9,708 bases of DNA from an uncultured Lachnospiraceae bacterium. Its GTDB lineage: Bacteria > Bacillota_A > Clostridia > Lachnospirales > Lachnospiraceae. The notes under the pieces were generated by a model. It saw only the letters and a list, made by a program, of their open reading frames with translations, was not told where the DNA came from and did not search any database. Numbering within the stretch: position 1 is the stretch's first letter; every line of letters begins with the position of its first letter. The position numbers were made by a program, and so were the translations under genes. This document shows positions 5,019 to 9,708 of this stretch, piece after piece. The stretch is taken from NCBI GenBank assembly GCA_902783205.1, contig CACZQE010000275.1, positions 1 to 9,708 of the forward strand, in the 5' to 3' direction.

Positions 5019-7463
5019 TTATCTTGGCAGTTCAATCTTTCCGAGATGCCAGATATCGTCCACATATTCCTGTATGGTTCTGTCGGAGGAGAACTTTCCA
5101 GAGCAGGCTGTCTGCATCATGGCCATTCTCGCCCAGCGCTTCTCATCGCGGTAAGCCTCATCGATCCTCTTCTGTGCTTCTTTATAGGAATCAAAGTCTT
5201 TCAGGGTGAAGTACATATCCTGGTCAAGAAGGGCATTGTAAAGATCTCTGAAAAGCTCAGGGTTCTCAGGGCTGTAATAGCCGTTCACCAGCTGTGTCAT
5301 TACCTGGCGGACATCCTGGTTATGATTGAAAATGTCTCTGGGATTGTATCCGCCGTGCTTTTCAAAGTTCATAACCTCTTCAGCGGAAAGTCCGAAGATA
5401 AAGGCATTCTCTTCTCCTACTTCTTCCACGATCTCCACATTGGCTCCGTCCATTGTTCCGATTGTCACAGCGCCGTTGAGCATGAACTTCATGTTTCCGG
5501 TACCGGAAGCTTCTCTGGAAGCAGTGGAGATCTGCTCGCTGACATCCGCTGCCGCAAATATGATCTCCGCGTTGGATACCCGGTAATCTTCAATAAAGAC
5601 AACACGGATCTTGCCCTTGATGGACTCGTCGTGGTTGATCTTTTCCGCAACGGAATTGATCAGCTTGATGGTCAGCTTGGCCGTCTTGTAGCCGGCTGCC
5701 GCCTTTCCGCCGAAAATAAATGTTCTGGGCACGATATCCATATCCGGATGCTCTTTAATCTGGTTATAGAGATACATGACATGGAGAATGTTCATCAGCT
5801 GGCGCTTGTACTCATGCAGTCTCTTTACCTGGCAGTCAAAGATGGACCGCGGATCTATGATCACGCCGTTGTGCTCCCTGATGTAGTCGGCCAGGCGGAC
5901 CTTGTTCTGGTATTTGATCTGCATGAATTCCTTCTGGCACTTCTCATCATCCACATAAACCTTGAGGTTGGCAATATGGGGCAGGTTGGTGATCCAGTCG
6001 TCACCGATCTTGTTGGTCACCCAGTCAGCCAGCAGGGGATTACCGTGAAGAAGGAATCTCCTCTGTGTGATGCCGTTGGTCTTATTGTTGAACTTCTCGG
6101 GCATCATCTCATAGAAGTCATGCAGCTCTCTCTTCTTGAGGATCTCAGTATGCAGTCTTGCCACACCGTTGACGGAGAAACTTCCCGCGATAGCCAGGTT
6201 GGCCATGCGCACCTGTCCGTCATAGAGGACAGCCATACTGCGGATCTTATCCTGGTTGCCCGGATACCTTTCCTGGATCTCGTTGACAAAGCGTCGGTTG
6301 ATCTCCTCGATGATCTGGTATACACGGGGCAGGAGCCTTGAGAAAAGCTCGATGGGCCACTTCTCCAGCGCCTCGGACATGATGGTATGGTTGGTGTAGG
6401 CACAGGTCTTTGTTGTCACTGCCCATGCCTCATCCCATTCCAGTCCTTCCTCGTCTACCAGGATACGCATCAGCTCTGCTACAGCCACGGTCGGATGGGT
6501 ATCATTCATCTGGAATACTACCTTCTCGTGGAGTTTCCTGATATCGTCATGGGTGCTCTTATATTTCTGAATGGCACGCTGAATGGAAGCGGAGATAAAG
6601 AAGTACTGCTGTTTCAGTCGCAGCTCTTTACCTGCCATATGGTTGTCATTGGGGTAGAGGACCTCGCTGATGGTGCGGGCCAGGTTGGTCTGCTCCACTG
6701 CCTTCTGGTACTCACCTTTGTCAAAGTCTGCCAGACTGAAGGTATTGACAGCCTCGGCATCCCAGATACGCAGGCTGTTCACGACATGATTGCCGTAGCC
6801 CACGATGGGCATATCATAAGGCACTGCCATAACGCTCTGGTATCCCTTCTGGACAAATTTCGGCCTTCCGTTCTCGCCCGGCTCCACATCCACGTAGCCG
6901 CCGAACTTGATCTCCACGGCATACTCCTCACGCTTGAGTTCGAAAGGATTGCCGTTTTTAAGCCACTCGTCCGGTACCTCGATCTGATATCCGTCTTTGA
7001 TCTTCTGCTTGAACATACCGTAGTGATAACGGATGCCGCAGCCGTATGCCGGATAATTCATGGTTGCAAGAGAATCCAGGAAGCAGGCTGCCAGACGGCC
7101 CAGACCTCCGTTGCCAAGAGCCGCGTCAGGCTCCTGGTCCTCGATCAGGTTCAGGTCAAAGCCCATCTCGGAGAGTGCCTGGGAGATTCCCTGGTACTCG
7201 AGGAGATTGATCATGTTGTTGCCCAGTGCCCTTCCCATAAGGAACTCCATGGAAAGGTAGTAAACCATCTTCTGATCCAGTCTGTCATATGCTTTATGGG
7301 TCTCGATCCAGTTATCGATGATCTCGTCCTTGACCGCATACGCGACTGCCTGATACACCTGCTGGGGTGTGGCGTCCTCTATATTACGGCGGAAGAGCAT
7401 CCTGACCTGGGCCTCGACCTCTTTCTTGAATTTCTTCTTTTCAAAACGTTTTTTCTTAACCAA
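5019..7463 (-). CDS. glgP: Glycogen/starch/maltodextrin phosphorylase
   Basis: This 814-residue GT35 enzyme splits alpha-1,4-glucans with phosphate to release glucose-1-phosphate, mobilising stored glycogen in the cytoplasm. Family landmarks run the whole length: ALGNGGLGRLAACFLDSLAT near 117, NDTHPTVAVAEL in the middle, VKRLHEYKRQLMN, GGKAAAGY, and the pyridoxal-phosphate site EASGTGNMKFMLNGA with Lys659 as the cofactor lysine. Length and motif order match typical bacterial phosphorylases such as E. coli GlgP (about 815 residues). The open frame extends upstream to an ATG inside ileS. However, AGGAGGA at 7471-7477 lies 7 bases before the TTG at 7463-7461, so the start is taken at TTG. The N-terminus is strongly basic (MVKKKRFEKKKFKKEV). 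It follows the ileS stop by 17 bases and is probably cotranscribed with it, with a terminator directly downstream. MalP is the alternative name; the exact glucan preference cannot be read from sequence. Confidence 0.96.
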   Translation of the reverse strand: MVKKKRFEKKKFKKEVEAQVRMLFRRNIEDATPQQVYQAVAYAVKDEIIDNWIETHKAYDRLDQKMVYYLSMEFLMGRALGNNMINLLEYQGISQALSEMGFDLNLIEDQEPDAALGNGGLGRLAACFLDSLATMNYPAYGCGIRYHYGMFKQKIKDGYQIEVPDEWLKNGNPFELKREEYAVEIKFGGYVDVEPGENGRPKFVQKGYQSVMAVPYDMPIVGYGNHVVNSLRIWDAEAVNTFSLADFDKGEYQKAVEQTNLARTISEVLYPNDNHMAGKELRLKQQYFFISASIQRAIQKYKSTHDDIRKLHEKVVFQMNDTHPTVAVAELMRILVDEEGLEWDEAWAVTTKTCAYTNHTIMSEALEKWPIELFSRLLPRVYQIIEEINRRFVNEIQERYPGNQDKIRSMAVLYDGQVRMANLAIAGSFSVNGVARLHTEILKKRELHDFYEMMPEKFNNKTNGITQRRFLLHGNPLLADWVTNKIGDDWITNLPHIANLKVYVDDEKCQKEFMQIKYQNKVRLADYIREHNGVIIDPRSIFDCQVKRLHEYKRQLMNILHVMYLYNQIKEHPDMDIVPRTFIFGGKAAAGYKTAKLTIKLINSVAEKINHDESIKGKIRVVFIEDYRVSNAEIIFAAADVSEQISTASREASGTGNMKFMLNGAVTIGTMDGANVEIVEEVGEENAFIFGLSAEEVMNFEKHGGYNPRDIFNHNQDVRQVMTQLVNGYYSPENPELFRDLYNALLDQDMYFTLKDFDSYKEAQKRIDEAYRDEKRWARMAMMQTACSGKFSSDRTIQEYVDDIWHLGKIELPR

Positions 7464-7470
7464 TGCAGTT

Positions 7471-7477
7471 TCCTCCT
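7471..7477 (-). promoter_or_regulatory. Ribosome binding site fixing a TTG start for glgP
   Basis: AGGAGGA on the minus strand is followed after 7 bases by TTG at 7463-7461. The next in-frame ATG upstream (7529) lies within ileS and has no comparable site. The 22 extra residues it would add are not part of the phosphorylase family N-terminus. Confidence 0.8.
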
Positions 7478-7480
7478 TGA

Positions 7481-9708
7481 TTATTTTCGTTTGACGCCAA
7501 GCGTTACCTTCTCCCCGTTGATGTTCCACGCTTTTACATACCCTTCATTTACGTCAAACTTCACTTCGTCGGCCAATACATCTTTAAGAATTTCTGTCCG
7601 GTGCGTTGTCATAATCTCGCAGATTCTGCTGCTTCCGCTGACACTGACCTCGATATGGTCTGTCACTTCAAAGTCCGCCTCTTTACGCATGGTCTGAACT
7701 TTACTGATGATCTCTCTTACAAAGCCTTCCTCGATCAGTTCCGGCGTCAGATTAGTGTCAAGTACGACTGTCACACCCCTGTCTGCCTGTGATACGAATC
7801 CTTCCTTCTCCGATGATTCGATCAGCAGTTCTTCGGGAATGAGCTCAATATTAGCATCATTTATGGAAATTGTCAAAAATCCTTTTTCATCCAGCTCTTT
7901 TTTCGCAGCGCCGCCGTCCAGTTCGGAGAGGGCTTTGCGGATGGCTCCCAGGTTCTTGCCGTACTTGGGTCCCAGGATCCGCATCTGCGGTTTAAATGTG
8001 TAACTTGCCAGGTCGGAAATGTCATCCTTGAACTCGACATGTTTCACATTCAGCTCTTCTTCGATGATCTGTGTGTAGAACTCATCCAGGCTGCCGGGTG
8101 CGCTGACGTACATAGTACCAAGAGGCTGACGGTTCTTGAGACCCGAAGCGTTTCTTGCGGCACGTCCCAGCACGACAATGGACAGGACCTCATCCATATG
8201 CTCTTCCAGTTCCCTGTCGATCATGGACTCGTCCACTTCGGGGAAGCTGCAGAGATGGATGCTGACCGGTGCTTCCGGATCCACGCTGCGCACCATATTC
8301 TGGTAAATGTCCTCCGTGATAAAGGGGACCATGGGCGCTGCAGCCTTGGAAACAGACACCAGAGCTGTGTAGAGGGTCATATAGGCATTGATCTTATCCT
8401 GCTCCATGCCCTCTGCCCAGAAACGTCCGCGGCAGCGGCGCACATACCAGTTGCTCATCTCGTCAACGAAGCTCTGCAGGGCTTTGGCAGCTTCCGGGAT
8501 CTTGTACTGGTCAAGGCTCTCATCCACGGTGCGGATGCAGGTGTTGAGTCTGGACAGGAGCCACTTGTCCATTACGGACAGATTTTCTTTGTCCAGGCTG
8601 TATTTTGTGGGATCAAATTTATCGATCTCTGCGTAGAGGATGTAGAAAGCGTAGGTATTCCAGAGGGTACCCATGAACTTTCTCTGTCCTTCCGTCACTG
8701 CTTTTCCGTGGAAACGGTTGGGCAGCCAGGGGGCACTGTTGGAGTAGAAGTACCAGCGGATCGCATCCGCGCCATAGCTTTCAAGAGCCTCAAAGGGATC
8801 CACAGCGTTTCCTTTGCTCTTGCTCATCTTCTGTCCGTTCTCATCCTGTACATGACCCAGAACGATTACATTTTCATAGGGCGCCTTGTTGAAGAGAAGG
8901 GTCGACTCTGCCAGAAGAGAATAGAACCATCCCCTGGTCTGGTCCACTGCCTCGGAGATAAACTTGGCCGGGAACTGTTCTTCAAATGTTTCTTTATTTT
9001 CAAACGGATAATGCCACTGTGCAAAGGGCATTGCGCCGGAGTCAAACCAGCAGTCGATTACTTCCGGCACCCGGTGCATGGTCCCGCCGCATTCCGGACA
9101 GGTGACGGTCACCTCATCGATATAGGGTCTGTGCAGTTCCACTTCCGCCGCCTCCGGGCGTCCGCTTTTTTCTGCCAGTTCCTGACGGCTTCCGATGCAG
9201 TCCATAAAGCCGCAGCCGTCACAGGTCCACACGTTCAGGGGTGTGCCCCAGTAGCGGTTCCGGGAAATACCCCAGTCCTGGATGTTCTCCAGCCAGTCTC
9301 CGAACCTTCCTGTTCCGATTGTCTTGGGAATCCAGTTGATGGTGTTGTTATTGCGGATCAGGTCATCCTTGACTGCTGTCATCTTGATGAACCAGGACTC
9401 CCTTGCATAGTAAAGGAGCGGGGTGTCGCAGCGCCAGCAGTGGGGATAGTCATGTTCAAACTTGGGTGCCGCGAAAAGAAGGTCTCTTGACGCCAGTTCT
9501 TTGATCACTTCAGGATCGGCGCTGACAGCTCCGTTTGCCATCTCTTCTTCCGTCGGTTTTGCCCGCATGCCCGCGAAGGGTGTCTGGGGTCTCATCACGC
9601 CGTGTTCGTCCACCATCTGGACAAAGGGCGCGTCATATTTTCTTCCGATCCGGGCATCGTCTTCACCAAATGCCGGCGCAATATGTACGATACCGGTACC
9701 GTCTGTCA
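7481..9708 (-). CDS. ileS: Isoleucyl-tRNA synthetase, type 2 (eukaryote-like), 5' end outside the window
   Basis: The frame is open to the high-coordinate edge, giving 741 residues of the C-terminal part of a protein normally around 1040 long. It charges tRNA-Ile with isoleucine. The visible N-terminal stretch, GTGIVHIAPAFGEDD, belongs to the CP1 editing domain. It is followed by WGISRNRYWGTPL, metal-binding-like CDGCG and CPECGG pairs, and VIDCWFDSGAMPFAQWHYPF. The catalytic KMSKS loop is complete (codons 8830-8816). Next comes an anticodon-binding helical domain and a long C-terminal domain of the type found in IleRS2. The DCWFDSGAMPFAQ form and the lack of the C-terminal Cys4 zinc finger of E. 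coli-type IleRS1 place it in the IleRS2 group, many members of which resist mupirocin. The HIGH motif lies outside the window. The stop TAA at 7483-7481 is 17 bases before glgP. Confidence 0.96.
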   Translation of the reverse strand, partial: TDGTGIVHIAPAFGEDDARIGRKYDAPFVQMVDEHGVMRPQTPFAGMRAKPTEEEMANGAVSADPEVIKELASRDLLFAAPKFEHDYPHCWRCDTPLLYYARESWFIKMTAVKDDLIRNNNTINWIPKTIGTGRFGDWLENIQDWGISRNRYWGTPLNVWTCDGCGFMDCIGSRQELAEKSGRPEAAEVELHRPYIDEVTVTCPECGGTMHRVPEVIDCWFDSGAMPFAQWHYPFENKETFEEQFPAKFISEAVDQTRGWFYSLLAESTLLFNKAPYENVIVLGHVQDENGQKMSKSKGNAVDPFEALESYGADAIRWYFYSNSAPWLPNRFHGKAVTEGQRKFMGTLWNTYAFYILYAEIDKFDPTKYSLDKENLSVMDKWLLSRLNTCIRTVDESLDQYKIPEAAKALQSFVDEMSNWYVRRCRGRFWAEGMEQDKINAYMTLYTALVSVSKAAAPMVPFITEDIYQNMVRSVDPEAPVSIHLCSFPEVDESMIDRELEEHMDEVLSIVVLGRAARNASGLKNRQPLGTMYVSAPGSLDEFYTQIIEEELNVKHVEFKDDISDLASYTFKPQMRILGPKYGKNLGAIRKALSELDGGAAKKELDEKGFLTISINDANIELIPEELLIESSEKEGFVSQADRGVTVVLDTNLTPELIEEGFVREIISKVQTMRKEADFEVTDHIEVSVSGSSRICEIMTTHRTEILKDVLADEVKFDVNEGYVKAWNINGEKVTLGVKRK

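Noticed and set aside
5046..6341. Long plus-strand open frame (431 codons) opposite glgP
   Set aside because: It is antisense to a full-length, motif-complete glycogen phosphorylase, has no recognisable domain and reflects the codon bias of the real gene.
7464..7529. N-terminal extension of glgP to the ATG at 7529
   Set aside because: It would overlap the ileS end by 49 bases and lacks a ribosome binding site, whereas the TTG at 7463 has an ideal AGGAGGA at proper spacing.
8039..9490. Long plus-strand open frame (483 codons) opposite ileS
   Set aside because: It lies entirely within the antisense of a well-supported IleRS and has no family signature or ribosome binding site of its own.
1..9708. 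CRISPR arrays, insertion sequences, tRNA/rRNA genes or attachment sites
   Set aside because: No repeat-spacer arrays, transposase-like frames, flanking inverted repeats or recognisable RNA genes were seen on either strand.

Overview
Every supported gene in this window lies on the minus strand, so the transcription order runs from high to low coordinates: ileS (partial), glgP, a corrinoid-binding protein, a PocR-domain histidine kinase, an AraC-type response regulator, an iron-containing alcohol dehydrogenase, a PduA-type microcompartment shell protein, and the first codons of another gene at the window edge. Strong AGGAGG-type ribosome binding sites, TTG and GTG starts, an AT-rich intergenic region and a YesN-like response regulator all suggest a Gram-positive anaerobe of the Clostridia, probably Lachnospiraceae-like. 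The family assignment is an inference.

Region 1 (5019-9708) is housekeeping. It holds the 3' two-thirds of an isoleucyl-tRNA synthetase of the eukaryote-like type 2 class, and 17 bases further on a complete glycogen phosphorylase that starts at TTG. A clear intrinsic terminator at 4935-4983 closes this unit.

Region 2 (609-4934) starts after an AT-rich gap holding a candidate promoter. It is a compact four-gene unit: orphan corrinoid protein, soluble PocR/LytS-like histidine kinase, REC-AraC response regulator, and PduQ/EutG-like Fe-alcohol dehydrogenase. The regulator and dehydrogenase genes overlap by 14 bases.

Region 3 (1-608) is a 239-base intergenic region followed by the shell operon. 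The intergenic region has an exact TATAAT box with no good -35, a tandem 7-bp repeat just upstream and a hairpin in the predicted leader. The shell gene is nearly PduA-like. The edge gene begins with a short amphipathic helix of the kind found on PduB or on microcompartment cargo enzymes.

Together, regions 2 and 3 look like the regulatory end of a 1,2-propanediol-type (or related diol/aldehyde) bacterial microcompartment locus. The kinase probably senses a small diol or similar compound through its PocR domain. The regulator probably activates the shell operon, and the dehydrogenase would reduce the aldehyde product and regenerate NAD+. The most unusual element is the corrinoid protein at the head of the regulatory operon, with no methyltransferase or reactivase visible. 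It could report or buffer cobalamin for a B12-dependent diol dehydratase, but that is a hypothesis. The signature enzyme of the compartment is outside the window, so the substrate cannot be fixed from this sequence.
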